Assembly: GCF_000731315.1 (NCBI RefSeq)
Contig: NZ_HG938353.1
Coordinates: 2,232,001-2,296,000 of the forward strand
Direction of reading: 5' to 3'
Source: Neorhizobium galegae bv. orientalis str. HAMBI 540
GTDB taxonomy: Bacteria > Pseudomonadota > Alphaproteobacteria > Rhizobiales > Rhizobiaceae
Length of the DNA: 64,000 nucleotides
In this document: one piece after another, positions 1 through 8,103 of the stretch
Layout: every line of letters begins with the position of its first letter
Position numbering within the stretch: position 1 is the first letter of the stretch
Notes under the pieces: model-generated
What the model saw: only the letters and a program-made list of their open reading frames with translations
Databases searched by the model: none
Told to the model about the DNA's origin: nothing
Program-made: the position numbers and the translations under genes

Positions 1-1
1 G

Positions 2-1081
2 CTCAGCCGCACCGAGATGGCGAACCTGCTGGGCCTGAGCAAAGCGGCGATGAGCGGCATTGCCCGCGACCTGATCGACCTCGGCGTGCTGCACGAGACC
101 GAGACGGTCTACGGCCAGGGCCGACCTTCGGTTCGGCTCGACCTGCATCCGGAATGCGCCTTCTTCGTCGGCATCTCGCTGCTCGAAGATCCGGCGCCGA
201 TGATCCTCAGCGACCTGAACGGCAAGATCATCGCCCGCCAGTCGATACCGCTGTCACGCGATCCGCATGTGATTGCGCAGGCGATCACCGAGGGCCTGCC
301 GAGCCTGCTCGAAGCGCACCCGGACGCAAAGGAAAAGCTCTCGGGCATCGGCGTGGCGCTCTCAGGCTTCGTCGACGAATCCCAGGCCAATTGCGTGCAA
401 TCCACCCTGCTCGGCTGGCAGGACGTGCCGCTGGCAAAGATCATCCGCGAGCGTTGCGGCATCGAGACCTTCATCGAGAACGACGCGAAGGCGGTCGCCG
501 TCAGCGAAAAACTGTTCGGCAGCGCCCGCGAAATCCAGAGTTTCAGCGTCGTCTCGCTCGGCGACGGCATAGGCTGCGCCCATTTCATCGACGGCAAGCT
601 CTATCGCGGCAATCACGGCGGCGCCGGCGAAATTGCCCATTGCACCATCGAGCCCGGCGGCTCCCCCTGCCGCTGCGGCAAGCGCGGCTGCCTCGACACG
701 GTCTCCTCGATGAAGGCGATCAAGGAAATGTCGCGCGCCGAAGGGCTCGAATGCACCTCGCTGTCGGATATCGAATACGAGGCATCGACAGGCAACGCCG
801 CCGCGATCCGCATCCTGCACCGCGCCGGCTCGGCGCTCGGGCTTTCGATCGCCAACCTCATCCAGATCAACGACCCTGGCCTGATCCTGATCACCCATGT
901 CGAAGGCTCGTTCGACGGCCTGTTCGGCACGGTGGTCAACCAGGCGATCGAAACCAACGTGCTGCCGCGTTACGCCGGCCAGACGCCGATCCGCATCAAG
1001 CGCGTCGATGGCGATGTCTGGGCGCGGGGTGCGGCCAGCATCGCAGCCCATAATTTCCTGATCGGCCCAAACTCCAACTGA
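2..1081 (+). CDS. ROK family transcriptional regulator (5' end outside window)
   Basis: NagC/XylR-type repressor or sugar-kinase-like regulator. The frame is open to the left window edge and the first residues in the window already belong to the DNA-binding helix-turn-helix (TEMANLLGLSKAAMSGI), so the true start lies upstream. The ROK fold follows, with the family cysteine cluster CRCGKRGC that binds zinc in ROK proteins and the preceding GGAGEIAH motif. About 360 residues are visible; the family is usually 380-410. The stop is 8 bases before the M81 peptidase gene, so the two are probably co-transcribed. The inducer is unknown. The helix-turn-helix argues for a regulator rather than a free sugar kinase. 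Confidence 0.85.
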   Translation, partial: LSRTEMANLLGLSKAAMSGIARDLIDLGVLHETETVYGQGRPSVRLDLHPECAFFVGISLLEDPAPMILSDLNGKIIARQSIPLSRDPHVIAQAITEGLPSLLEAHPDAKEKLSGIGVALSGFVDESQANCVQSTLLGWQDVPLAKIIRERCGIETFIENDAKAVAVSEKLFGSAREIQSFSVVSLGDGIGCAHFIDGKLYRGNHGGAGEIAHCTIEPGGSPCRCGKRGCLDTVSSMKAIKEMSRAEGLECTSLSDIEYEASTGNAAAIRILHRAGSALGLSIANLIQINDPGLILITHVEGSFDGLFGTVVNQAIETNVLPRYAGQTPIRIKRVDGDVWARGAASIAAHNFLIGPNSN

Positions 1082-1089
1082 GGTTTCCC

Positions 1090-2526
1090 ATGCGTATCGC
1101 TGTCGGCGGCATCCATATCGAATGCAGCACCTATAATCCGGTTCTCAACGAGGAAAAGGATTTTCGCGTCGTGCGCGGCGACGACCTGACGGCAGCGCCC
1201 TATTTCGCCTTCCTCAAGGATTACGACGCCGAGTTCCTGCCCACCATCCATTGCCGCGCCATTGCCGGCGGCCCGGTCTCCCGCTCGACCTACGAGCGCT
1301 TCAAGGCCGAATTCCTCGACCGGCTGAAGCCCCTGCTGCCGCTCGACGGCCTCTACCTCGCCATGCACGGCGCCATGTATGTGCAGGGCATGGAAGATGC
1401 CGAGGGCGACTGGATCACCGCCGCCCGCGACCTGGTCGGACCGGACTGCACGGTCTCGGCCAGCTACGACCTGCACGGCAATGTCAGCCACCGGATTATC
1501 GATGCGCTCGACATGTATTCCACCTACCGCACCGCGCCGCATATCGACGTGGAAGAGACCATGCGCCGCTCGGTGAAGATGCTGGTCGAGAGCCTGAAGA
1601 CCGGCGTCAAGCCGGTGCTACTCTGGGCGCCGATCCCGGTCGTATTGCCCGGCGAACGCACCTCGACCGTCGATGAGCCGGCCAAGAGCCTTTACGAAAT
1701 GATGCCGGAAATCGATGCGATCGACGGCGTCTGGGATGCCTCGCTGATGGTCGGTTACGTCTGGGCCGACGAACCGCGCGGCACCGCCGCCGCGATCATG
1801 ACCGGCACCGACCGCGCTGTGCTCGAACGGGAAGCCAGGCGCGTCGCCCGGGCCTATTGGGATGCGCGTGAAAAATTCGTGTTCGGCTGCGAGACCGGTT
1901 CGATTGAGGAATGCGTCGACAAGGCGATCGCCTCGAAAACCGCGCCGGTCGTGCTCGCCGAATCCGGCGACAATCCGACCGGCGGCGGTGTCGGCGACCG
2001 CGCCGAGGTGCTGGCCGACCTGATCGCGAAAAAGGCAACCGGCGTCGTTTTCGCCGGCATCGCCGACAAGGCAGCAACCGAGGCCTGCTACGCGGCCGGC
2101 GTCGGCGCCGAACTCGACCTCACGATCGGCGCAACGCTCGATACGATTGGCAGTCAGCCGGTCAAGGCGAAGGTCAAGGTCCAGTTCCTCCACGAGACGC
2201 CCGACCTTGCCGATCGGCAGACCGTCGTCGCCATCGACGGCATCGAACTCGTCCTCTCCGCCAAGCGCCGCCCCTACCACTACATCGCCGATTTCACCCG
2301 CCTCGGCCTCGACCCGAACGGCGCCAAGATCATCGTCGTCAAGTCGGGTTACCTCTCGCCCGAGCTGGCGCCGATCGCCAACCCGAACCTGATGGCCCTG
2401 TCGCCGGGCGTCGTCGACCAGTTCGTCGAGCGCCTGGAACGCCACCGCAAGCTGAAGCCGACCTATCCCTTCGACAAGGATTTCGCCTACGAGCCGCAGG
2501 TGTTTGTCTCGGCAAGGTCGAAGTGA
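1090..2526 (+). CDS. M81 family metallopeptidase, MlrC (microcystinase C)-like
   Basis: A 478-residue protein with the two-part MlrC architecture: an N-terminal M81 peptidase domain beginning AVGGIHIECSTYNP and a C-terminal MlrC domain from about residue 300. The conserved family segments YDLHGNVS and TAPHIDVEET (metal and active-site region) and the glycine-rich SGDNPTGGG are present. MlrC was first described as the enzyme cleaving linearised microcystin. Rhizobial homologues are common beside amide or peptide uptake systems, and their natural substrates are mostly unknown. No signal peptide is seen, so it is cytoplasmic. It follows the ROK regulator by 8 bases and probably forms a two-gene unit with it; a functional link to the cyanuric acid operon downstream is not shown. 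Confidence 0.88.
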   Translation: MRIAVGGIHIECSTYNPVLNEEKDFRVVRGDDLTAAPYFAFLKDYDAEFLPTIHCRAIAGGPVSRSTYERFKAEFLDRLKPLLPLDGLYLAMHGAMYVQGMEDAEGDWITAARDLVGPDCTVSASYDLHGNVSHRIIDALDMYSTYRTAPHIDVEETMRRSVKMLVESLKTGVKPVLLWAPIPVVLPGERTSTVDEPAKSLYEMMPEIDAIDGVWDASLMVGYVWADEPRGTAAAIMTGTDRAVLEREARRVARAYWDAREKFVFGCETGSIEECVDKAIASKTAPVVLAESGDNPTGGGVGDRAEVLADLIAKKATGVVFAGIADKAATEACYAAGVGAELDLTIGATLDTIGSQPVKAKVKVQFLHETPDLADRQTVVAIDGIELVLSAKRRPYHYIADFTRLGLDPNGAKIIVVKSGYLSPELAPIANPNLMALSPGVVDQFVERLERHRKLKPTYPFDKDFAYEPQVFVSARSK

Positions 2527-2567
2527 CGATGCACGAAGCGGCTTTGAAGACGAGGGTTTCCCACCCT

Positions 2568-2686
2568 CCCTCATTCCTGTGCTTGTCACAGGAATCCAGC
2601 CACGGCGCGTCTGCGCGGTGAAAGGAGTCTTCCGCGCCCAAGGACTTGGGCGCACTGGATTCCTGTGACAAGCACAGGAATGAGGG
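2568..2686. repeat. Palindromic intergenic repeat element, copy 1 (RIME/MITE-like)
   Basis: A 119-base element bounded by perfect 32-base inverted arms (2568-2599 and 2655-2686). Two smaller internal hairpins lie inside; one is a perfect 9-bp stem GCGCCCAAG/CTTGGGCGC at 2634-2653. A diverged copy lies at 23599-23718 in the opposite orientation. The size and structure resemble the non-autonomous palindromic elements (RIME, REP or MITE type) scattered between genes in rhizobial genomes; exact family membership was not checked. As RNA it would fold into a long cruciform, so it may also act as a transcript end for the M81 gene. Confidence 0.85.
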
Positions 2687-2885
2687 AATGAGAGGCTGGC
2701 GCCAAGGTGACACAGAAAGCGCACCACCTCGCTAATTGCTCCGATGAGCATCCCACCCAAAACGGGGACGCTTTCAGCGCTCCTGAAAAACTCTTCCGGC
2801 GGCTTTCAAACACTTAGCCGCTATCCTTTTCCCCGCGCGTCCCCGCATCCCGCAATCGCTCGCATAATCCCCCCGTCATCGGATG

Positions 2886-3052
2886 GGAAACCGGGTTCGC
2901 GAACCGGCCGCATCATCCGGCTCGCAAGGTCCGGTTTCCGGTGATGGTCGAGGAGGCGGTTCAAGGGGCCTGACAATCCCCGCAAACGCAGAAGCGACCG
3001 GGGCAGGCGGAAAGCCTGAATACCCAATACCCCGAAATACCCCGCCTGCCCC
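2886..3052. repeat. Further inverted repeats in the 2687-3137 spacer
   Basis: No gene is supported in the 610-base spacer after the M81 gene. Besides the repeat element it holds a 9-bp inverted repeat (GGAAACCGG 2886-2894 with CCGGTTTCC 2931-2939) enclosing the 12-base palindrome GGTTCGCGAACC (2894-2905). A second pair is GGGGCAGGCGG (3000-3010) with CCGCCTGCCCC (3042-3052). Short open frames here lack ribosome sites and recognisable sequence. Function unknown; possibly remnants of other palindromic repeats. Confidence 0.4.
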
Positions 3053-3137
3053 ATTCCCGCAAAACGGAACCGCCGGATTTTCATCCGTGCGGCCAAAAGT
3101 GCTGTCTGGAAAAGAGGTCGTGACGTTGACCGGCCGA

Positions 3138-3812
3138 CTATTCCCCGGCAGCCGCAAACACCGAGCTGGCGTCGCTGACGATCGCCACATGCGAATAGGC
3201 CGCCTGCCCTGCCGCGACCGTATCGGCGCGGATGATGGCGGTGACGATCTGGTCGTGTTCCTCATAGGATTTCGCAAGGCGCCCCGGCAGGCGGAACTGC
3301 GCGCGGCGGAAAGGTGCCAGCCGCGCCCGCGTCTGCGTCACCATCTCGAAGACGTGGTCGTTATGGGCGCCGCGATAAAGCCTTGTGTGGAATTCGGTAT
3401 TGTGCGCAGCATACTCTTCTTCGGCACCGGCATGCACGAGCCGCATCGAACCGCGATGTTCGAGTTCCAGCGCCCGCCGCTCGTCGACCGTCATCCGCTC
3501 CGCCGATAACCGGGCGCAAATACCTTCGAGCTCGGCCATCGCCTCGAACATCGAGTGCAGATAGGTCCCGGTGACATTGGTGACGACGGCGCTGCGGTTC
3601 GGCTCGCGGCCGACAAGCCCCATGGCGCCGAGTTCGCGCAGGGCCTCGCGCACCGGCGTGCGAGAAACCTCGAAACGGGAGGCGAGCGAGATCTCGTCGA
3701 GCTTCTCGCCCGGCAGGAGGGCGCCGGTGACGATCATGTCGGCAATCGCCCGCACCATCTGCTCGACGGTGGTTCCGGTACGGATGACTTCTCTGCGCCT
3801 GACCTGCTTCAC
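3138..3812 (-). CDS. GntR family regulator, FCD (FadR) subfamily
   Basis: A 224-residue protein with an N-terminal winged helix (about residues 12-75, recognition segment SRTPVREALREL) and a C-terminal all-helical FCD ligand domain with the His/Asp pattern (HNTEFHTRLY). It is divergent from the binding-protein gene of the cyanuric acid/biuret operon and is the obvious candidate local regulator. GTG start at 3812; no strong ribosome site. A copy of the motif ATCTGTATGCA, reading towards this gene, lies 28 bases before the start and a second copy lies before the operon, which suggests autoregulation plus operon control. The effector is probably a pathway ureide, but this is inference. Confidence 0.88.
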   Translation of the reverse strand: MKQVRRREVIRTGTTVEQMVRAIADMIVTGALLPGEKLDEISLASRFEVSRTPVREALRELGAMGLVGREPNRSAVVTNVTGTYLHSMFEAMAELEGICARLSAERMTVDERRALELEHRGSMRLVHAGAEEEYAAHNTEFHTRLYRGAHNDHVFEMVTQTRARLAPFRRAQFRLPGRLAKSYEEHDQIVTAIIRADTVAAGQAAYSHVAIVSDASSVFAAAGE

Positions 3813-3839
3813 GGGACGATTCTACTTGACCTTACAATT

Positions 3840-3850
3840 TGCATACAGAT
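3840..3850 (-). promoter_or_regulatory. Candidate GntR operator, gntR side
   Basis: On the minus strand this reads ATCTGTATGCA, exactly the motif found on the plus strand at 4012-4022. Its core is close to the TTGTATACAA-like palindromes bound by FCD-type GntR proteins. It lies just upstream of the GTG start of the GntR gene, where binding could block that gene's own expression. Confidence 0.55.
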
Positions 3851-4011
3851 GCCGTTCCGGACTCGATAAGTCAAATAACGCCGCCAACATCACGTTAATT
3901 TTCAGCTTTCCAATGTCGGAAAGGCACCACCGGCGATTGCCGTATTGCCCCTCCGGCGGATTGCTGAACAAATAATAACTATTGATTATTTCTTAAGCGG
4001 AAACGCGATGA

Positions 4012-4022
4012 ATCTGTATGCA
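4012..4022 (+). promoter_or_regulatory. Candidate GntR operator, operon side
   Basis: ATCTGTATGCA, an exact inverted copy of the site at 3840-3850. It lies about 60 bases upstream of the sigma-54 promoter elements, i.e. in an upstream activator or repressor position rather than over the core promoter. The stretch between the two sites is AT-rich (about 3965-3995) and holds no gene. Confidence 0.55.
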
Positions 4023-4082
4023 CTTTTCTTTTCAAAGTTTCTGGGTTGTAGAATTTCTGTTCAATAACAGTGGCTTGAATTC

Positions 4083-4098
4083 TGGCACGCACATTGCA
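4083..4098 (+). promoter_or_regulatory. Sigma-54 (RpoN) promoter of the cyanuric acid/biuret operon
   Basis: TGGCACG (4083-4089), four bases, then TTGCA (4094-4098): a full match to the RpoN consensus TGGCACG-N4-TTGCW, with the invariant GG and GC exactly 10 bases apart. The predicted transcript start is near 4109, about 43 bases before the chosen ATG at 4152. RpoN promoters need an activator; NtrC is the likely one for a nitrogen-source operon, but no convincing NtrC site pair was found in 3813-4080. Confidence 0.85.
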
Positions 4099-4151
4099 TG
4101 CACTTTACTGTACCCGTTCGAAACCGGCCCAGAGCCGCAAGGAGCATGCCG

Positions 4152-5279
4152 ATGACCAAACTCCTTCCCATGAACCGCCGCAATTTTCTCCAGGCTTCCG
4201 CTGCCGGCCTGGCTGCCGGCACCGTGCCCGGCCTGCTCGGTTCGCAGGCCATGGCGCAGACCGCGCTCACCGTCGGCTTCATCTATGTCGGCCCGAAGGA
4301 CGACTATGGCTACAACCAGGCGCATGCCGAGGGTGCGGCCGTCATCAAGAAGATGCCGGGCATCACGCTGGTCGAAGAGGAAAACGTTCCGGAAACCGTC
4401 GACGTCCAGAAGACCATGGAGTCGATGATCAACCTCGACGGCGCCACCCTGCTCTTCCCGACCTCCTTCGGTTATTTCGACCCCCACATGCTGGCCATGG
4501 CTGCGAAATATCCGAAGATGCAGTTCCGCCATTGCGGCGGCCTCTGGCAGGAGGGCAAGAACCCGATGAATACCGGCTCCTATTTCGGCTATATCGGCCA
4601 GGGCCAGTATCTGAACGGCATCGCCGCCGGTTACGCGACCAAGAGCAAAAAGATCGGCTTTGTTGCGGCCAAGCCCATCCCGCAGGTGGTCCAGAACATC
4701 AATTCCTTCCTGCTCGGCGCCCGTTCGGTCGATCCGACCATCACCTGCCAGGTGATCTTCACCGGGGAATGGTCGCTCGCCGTCAAGGAAGCCGAAGCCA
4801 CCAACGCGCTGGTCGACCAGGGCGCCGACGTCATCACCTGCCACGTGGACAGCCCGAAAGTCGTCGTCGAGACGGCTGCCCGCCGCGGCGCCTTCGTCTG
4901 CGGCTACCATGCCGACCAGAGCGCGCTTGCCAAGGATAAATACCTGACCGGCGCCGAATGGGCCTGGGGCAATGTCTACACGAACTTCATCAAGGCAGCC
5001 CAGAGCGGCGGCAAGCTCGGCAATTTCGTCCGCGGCGGCCTGAAGGACGGCTTCGTCAAGATGAGCCCGCTCGGACCGGCCGTTTCCGCGGAAGGCCGCA
5101 AGAAGTTCGAGGCGACGCTTGCCGAGATCATGGCTGGCAAGTTCTCGGTCTTCAAGGGCCCGATCAAGGACAACAAGGGCAATGTCGTCGTCACCGCCGG
5201 CACCGCCTTCGCCGAGGATGCGATCGAACTCGAAAGCATGGGTTACCTGGTCGAGGGCGTCGTCGGGTCCACGTCCTGA
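4152..5279 (+). CDS. BMP family ABC transporter substrate-binding protein
   Basis: A 375-residue periplasmic binding protein of the BMP (basic membrane protein/nucleoside) family: VGFIYVGPKDDYGYNQAHAE is the typical N-terminal strand and ligand region. A twin-arginine signal is present (NRRNFLQASAAG, cleavage near AMA-QT). The ATG at 4152 is preceded by AAGGAG with 7-base spacing. Earlier in-frame starts at 4098 and 4146 either overlap the RpoN promoter or sit too close to the ribosome site. It is the first gene of the operon and is followed by two permeases. Known BMP proteins bind nucleosides or purines; here the ligand is inferred to be cyanuric acid, biuret, triuret or a related ureide from the enzymes in the same operon. 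Confidence 0.92.
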   Translation: MTKLLPMNRRNFLQASAAGLAAGTVPGLLGSQAMAQTALTVGFIYVGPKDDYGYNQAHAEGAAVIKKMPGITLVEEENVPETVDVQKTMESMINLDGATLLFPTSFGYFDPHMLAMAAKYPKMQFRHCGGLWQEGKNPMNTGSYFGYIGQGQYLNGIAAGYATKSKKIGFVAAKPIPQVVQNINSFLLGARSVDPTITCQVIFTGEWSLAVKEAEATNALVDQGADVITCHVDSPKVVVETAARRGAFVCGYHADQSALAKDKYLTGAEWAWGNVYTNFIKAAQSGGKLGNFVRGGLKDGFVKMSPLGPAVSAEGRKKFEATLAEIMAGKFSVFKGPIKDNKGNVVVTAGTAFAEDAIELESMGYLVEGVVGSTS

Positions 5280-5302
5280 TCTCGAGGTGAAGGAGAAGCG
5301 CC

Positions 5303-6430
5303 ATGACGGTCGAAGCGAACGATCCGGGACTATCGATAGCAACGGGGAGCGGAGCTTCGCTGCGCCCCCTCCTCGAATGGCTGGCGCGACGGGCTGAGCC
5401 CGTGGCGATCGGGCTGGTGGCGATCCTGATCGGCCTGGCGCTTTTCTCCCTCTTCATCCTGGCGGTCGGCAAATCGCCGCTCACCCTTTTCCAGCTCATG
5501 TATACGGGCGGTTTCGGAAGCTGGTTCTCGATCCAGAACAGCCTGTCCCGCGCCGCACCGCTGCTGCTGACCGCACTCTGCGTCGCGCTGCCGGCAAGGC
5601 TTGGCCTCGTCATCATCGGCGCGGAGGGCGCGGTCGTGCTCGGCGGCGTCGCGGCGGCGGCCAGCGCCATTCCCTTCGTCGGCGTGGTGCCGCCGATCGT
5701 GCTCTTCATCTTCATGGGTTTCGCCGCCATGGTCGTCGGTGGCATATGGATCGGCTTTGCCGGTTTCCTGCGCCACTATCGCGGCGTCAACGAGACGATC
5801 TCATCGCTGCTTCTGGCCTATATCGCGATTGCCCTGATGAACCAGTTCGTCGAAGGGCTGCTGCGCGATCCGGCGAGCCTCAACAAGCCATCCACCAAAC
5901 CCCTGCCGAAGGAATACATGCTCGGCCAGATCCCCGGCATGGACGTCCACTGGGGCCTCGTCATCGGCGTCGTCGCCTGCATCCTCTCCTGGGTGCTGAT
6001 CGAGATCACCAGCTACGGTTTCGCGGCCCGCATCGCCGGCGGCAATGTCCGCGCCGCGCAGATCCAGGGCCTTCCGGTCGGCAAGCTGATCGTCGGTTTC
6101 ACCGCCATTGCCGGCGGTTTCGCCGGCCTCGCCGGCATGATCGAGGTCGCAGCGGTGCAGGGCAGCGCCAATGCCTCGCTTGCCGCCGGTTACGGTTACA
6201 CCGGCATCCTCGTTGCCTTCCTGGCTCGCCACAATCCGCTGGCGATCATTCCGGTCGCCATCCTGCTCGGCGGCATCTCCGCCTCGGGCGGCCTGATCCA
6301 GCGGCGCATGGGCCTGCCCGATGCGACGGTCCTGGTGCTGCAGGGCACGCTCTTCATCGTCATCCTCTTCTGCGAGACCTTTTACGGCCGCTTCAAGATC
6401 TTCAATCCTGACCTCTGGAAAAGGAGCTGA
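5303..6430 (+). CDS. ABC transporter permease 1, BMP/nucleoside type
   Basis: A 375-residue integral membrane protein of the branched-chain-amino-acid-permease-like family (BPD_transp_2), as in the YufP/NupB subunits of nucleoside importers. Multiple hydrophobic spans are visible, with the family loop GGNVRAAQIQGLPVGK and the glycine-rich GGFAGLAGMIEVAAVQG. A long N-terminal extension of about 30 residues precedes the first span. AAGGAG lies 8 bases before the ATG. Stop and next start are 3 bases apart. It should pair with the following permease as a heterodimeric channel for the ligand of the BMP-type binding protein. Confidence 0.92.
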   Translation: MTVEANDPGLSIATGSGASLRPLLEWLARRAEPVAIGLVAILIGLALFSLFILAVGKSPLTLFQLMYTGGFGSWFSIQNSLSRAAPLLLTALCVALPARLGLVIIGAEGAVVLGGVAAAASAIPFVGVVPPIVLFIFMGFAAMVVGGIWIGFAGFLRHYRGVNETISSLLLAYIAIALMNQFVEGLLRDPASLNKPSTKPLPKEYMLGQIPGMDVHWGLVIGVVACILSWVLIEITSYGFAARIAGGNVRAAQIQGLPVGKLIVGFTAIAGGFAGLAGMIEVAAVQGSANASLAAGYGYTGILVAFLARHNPLAIIPVAILLGGISASGGLIQRRMGLPDATVLVLQGTLFIVILFCETFYGRFKIFNPDLWKRS

Positions 6431-6433
6431 CCG

Positions 6434-7360
6434 ATGGAAGACACAGGTATCGGCCTCTGGGGCGTGCCACTGGCGATCTTCGCAGGCGCAATCCGCGTTT
6501 CCACCCCATTCATCTTCGTCTCGCTCGGCGAGACGATCACCGAGCGCTCCGGCCGGATCAATCTCGGGCTTGAAGGCACGCTCGTTTTCGGCGCCATGAC
6601 CGCCTATGCCGTGGCTGTGATGACCGGTTCGCCAACCTTGGGCGTGCTGGCCGCGATGGCGACCGGTGCCCTGTTCGGCACGATCCACGGCTGGATCTGC
6701 AAATGGCCCAAGGTCAACGACATCGCCATCGGGATCGCCATGATGCAGTTCGGCCTGGGCCTCGCCTTTTTCCTCGGAAAATCCTTCATCCAGCCGGTGG
6801 CGCCGAAACTGCCCTCCATCCCGCTCGGAACCTGGTCGGCCGTGCCGCAGGTTCAGGCGGCGCTCAACATCAACGTGCTGTTCTTCATCGGGGCGGCGCT
6901 GGCCCTTTTCCTGTTCTGGGCCTTCAAGAACACCCGTATCGGGCTCATCCTGCGTGTCGTCGGCGACAGCACCGATGCCGCCCGCGCCATGGGCATCAAC
7001 CCCGACCGCGTCCGGCTCCTGGCGACCGCCGCCGGCGGATCGCTCGCGGCGATCGGCGGCGCCTACCTGTCGCTCTTCTACCCCGGCTCCTGGAACGAGG
7101 GCATTTCCTCCGGACAAGGCCTGATGGCGGTGGCGCTGGTGATCTTCGCCCGCTGGAACCCGATCGGCTGCTTCCTCGCCGCGCTGCTGTTCGGCGGTGC
7201 CGGCGCACTCGGCCCTGCCCTGCAATCCGTCGGCGTGACGCAGGGTTATTACCTGTTCTACGCGGCGCCTTACGTGCTCACCCTCATCATCCTGATCGCG
7301 ACCTCGTCGCCCACCCGCTCGCTTGCCGGTGCGCCGGGCGCGTTGTCGCTGACGAAATAG
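6434..7360 (+). CDS. ABC transporter permease 2, BMP/nucleoside type
   Basis: A 308-residue membrane protein of the same BPD_transp_2 family (YufQ/NupC-like), with the characteristic [19 protein letters not shown] near residue 38 and the loop [20 protein letters not shown]. It is shorter than the first permease, as usual for these pairs. Twenty-six bases separate it from the biuret hydrolase gene, so transporter and enzyme genes run in one transcript. The cognate ATPase is encoded two genes further on. Confidence 0.92.
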   Translation: MEDTGIGLWGVPLAIFAGAIRVSTPFIFVSLGETITERSGRINLGLEGTLVFGAMTAYAVAVMTGSPTLGVLAAMATGALFGTIHGWICKWPKVNDIAIGIAMMQFGLGLAFFLGKSFIQPVAPKLPSIPLGTWSAVPQVQAALNINVLFFIGAALALFLFWAFKNTRIGLILRVVGDSTDAARAMGINPDRVRLLATAAGGSLAAIGGAYLSLFYPGSWNEGISSGQGLMAVALVIFARWNPIGCFLAALLFGGAGALGPALQSVGVTQGYYLFYAAPYVLTLIILIATSSPTRSLAGAPGALSLTK

Positions 7361-7386
7361 GCCGCAAACCGAATTGGAGAGACCCG

Positions 7387-8103
7387 ATGAACAGCCTTTC
7401 CCCCGCCGTGGTGGCTGGCCAGACACTCAGCTATATCGACGCCGATCCCTATGCCTGGCCCTATAACGGCGCACTCCGGCCCGACAACACCGCGCTGATC
7501 ATCATCGACATGCAGACCGACTTCTGCGGCAAGGGCGGTTATGTCGACCACATGGGCTACGACCTGTCGCTGGTGCAGGCGCCGATCGAGCCGATCAAAC
7601 GCGTCCTCGCCGCCATGCGCGCAAAAGGCTACCACATCATCCATACCCGCGAAGGCCACCGTCCGGACCTTGCCGACCTGCCGGCCAACAAGCGCTGGCG
7701 TTCGCAGCGTATCGGCGCGGGAATCGGCGATCCTGGCCCTTGCGGCCGCATCCTCACCCGCGGCGAACCCGGCTGGGACATCATCGAGGAACTCTATCCG
7801 ATCGAAGGCGAAGTCATCATCGACAAGCCGGGCAAGGGTTCCTTCTGCGCCACCGACCTGGAACTTATCCTCAACCAGAAGCGCATCGAAAACATCGTGC
7901 TGACCGGCATCACCACCGATGTCTGCGTCTCGACCACGATGCGCGAGGCGAACGACCGCGGCTTCGAATGCCTGATGCTGGAAGACTGCTGCGGCGCCAC
8001 CGACTACGGCAACCACCTCGCCGCCATCAAGATGGTCAAGATGCAGGGCGGCGTCTTCGGTGCCGTCTCCAACTCCGATGCGCTCGTGAAGGCCCTGCCC
8101 TGA
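7387..8103 (+). CDS. biuH: Biuret amidohydrolase (BiuH, EC 3.5.1.84)
   Basis: A 238-residue cysteine hydrolase of the isochorismatase-like superfamily. It hydrolyses biuret to allophanate plus ammonia. The predicted triad is Asp41 (IIIDMQTDF), Lys147 (DKPGKGSF) and Cys180 (TTDVCVST). The 106- and 33-residue spacings are identical to Asp36/Lys142/Cys175 of the characterised R. leguminosarum biuret hydrolase. The signature segments [17 protein letters not shown] and [15 protein letters not shown] match that enzyme closely from memory. The ATG at 7387 has TTGGAGAG upstream; an open extension further upstream lies inside the permease gene and is not used. Its stop overlaps the start of the ring hydrolase (ATGA). 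Cytoplasmic. Confidence 0.93.
   Translation: MNSLSPAVVAGQTLSYIDADPYAWPYNGALRPDNTALIIIDMQTDFCGKGGYVDHMGYDLSLVQAPIEPIKRVLAAMRAKGYHIIHTREGHRPDLADLPANKRWRSQRIGAGIGDPGPCGRILTRGEPGWDIIEELYPIEGEVIIDKPGKGSFCATDLELILNQKRIENIVLTGITTDVCVSTTMREANDRGFECLMLEDCCGATDYGNHLAAIKMVKMQGGVFGAVSNSDALVKALP

Noticed and set aside
2744..2944. Short frames in the spacer after the M81 gene
   Set aside because: They cross inverted repeats, lack ribosome sites and resemble no protein.
3910..3935. Possible NtrC binding site upstream of the sigma-54 promoter
   Set aside because: Only a half-site-like GGCACCA was found; no proper palindromic pair, so not reported as a site.
4098..4151. Earlier start for the BMP binding protein at 4098
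   Set aside because: The ATG overlaps the RpoN promoter and would lie upstream of the predicted transcript start; the twin-arginine signal and AAGGAG spacing favour 4152.
4032..5342. Long leftward open frame (436 codons) opposite the BMP binding-protein gene
   Set aside because: Low-complexity, Gly/Asp/Arg-rich translation with no ribosome site; it mirrors a clear Tat-exported binding protein and is a high-GC shadow. The same applies to long frames opposite the permeases at 5801-7426, the fused permease at 28085-29542 and the exporter at 48236-50218.
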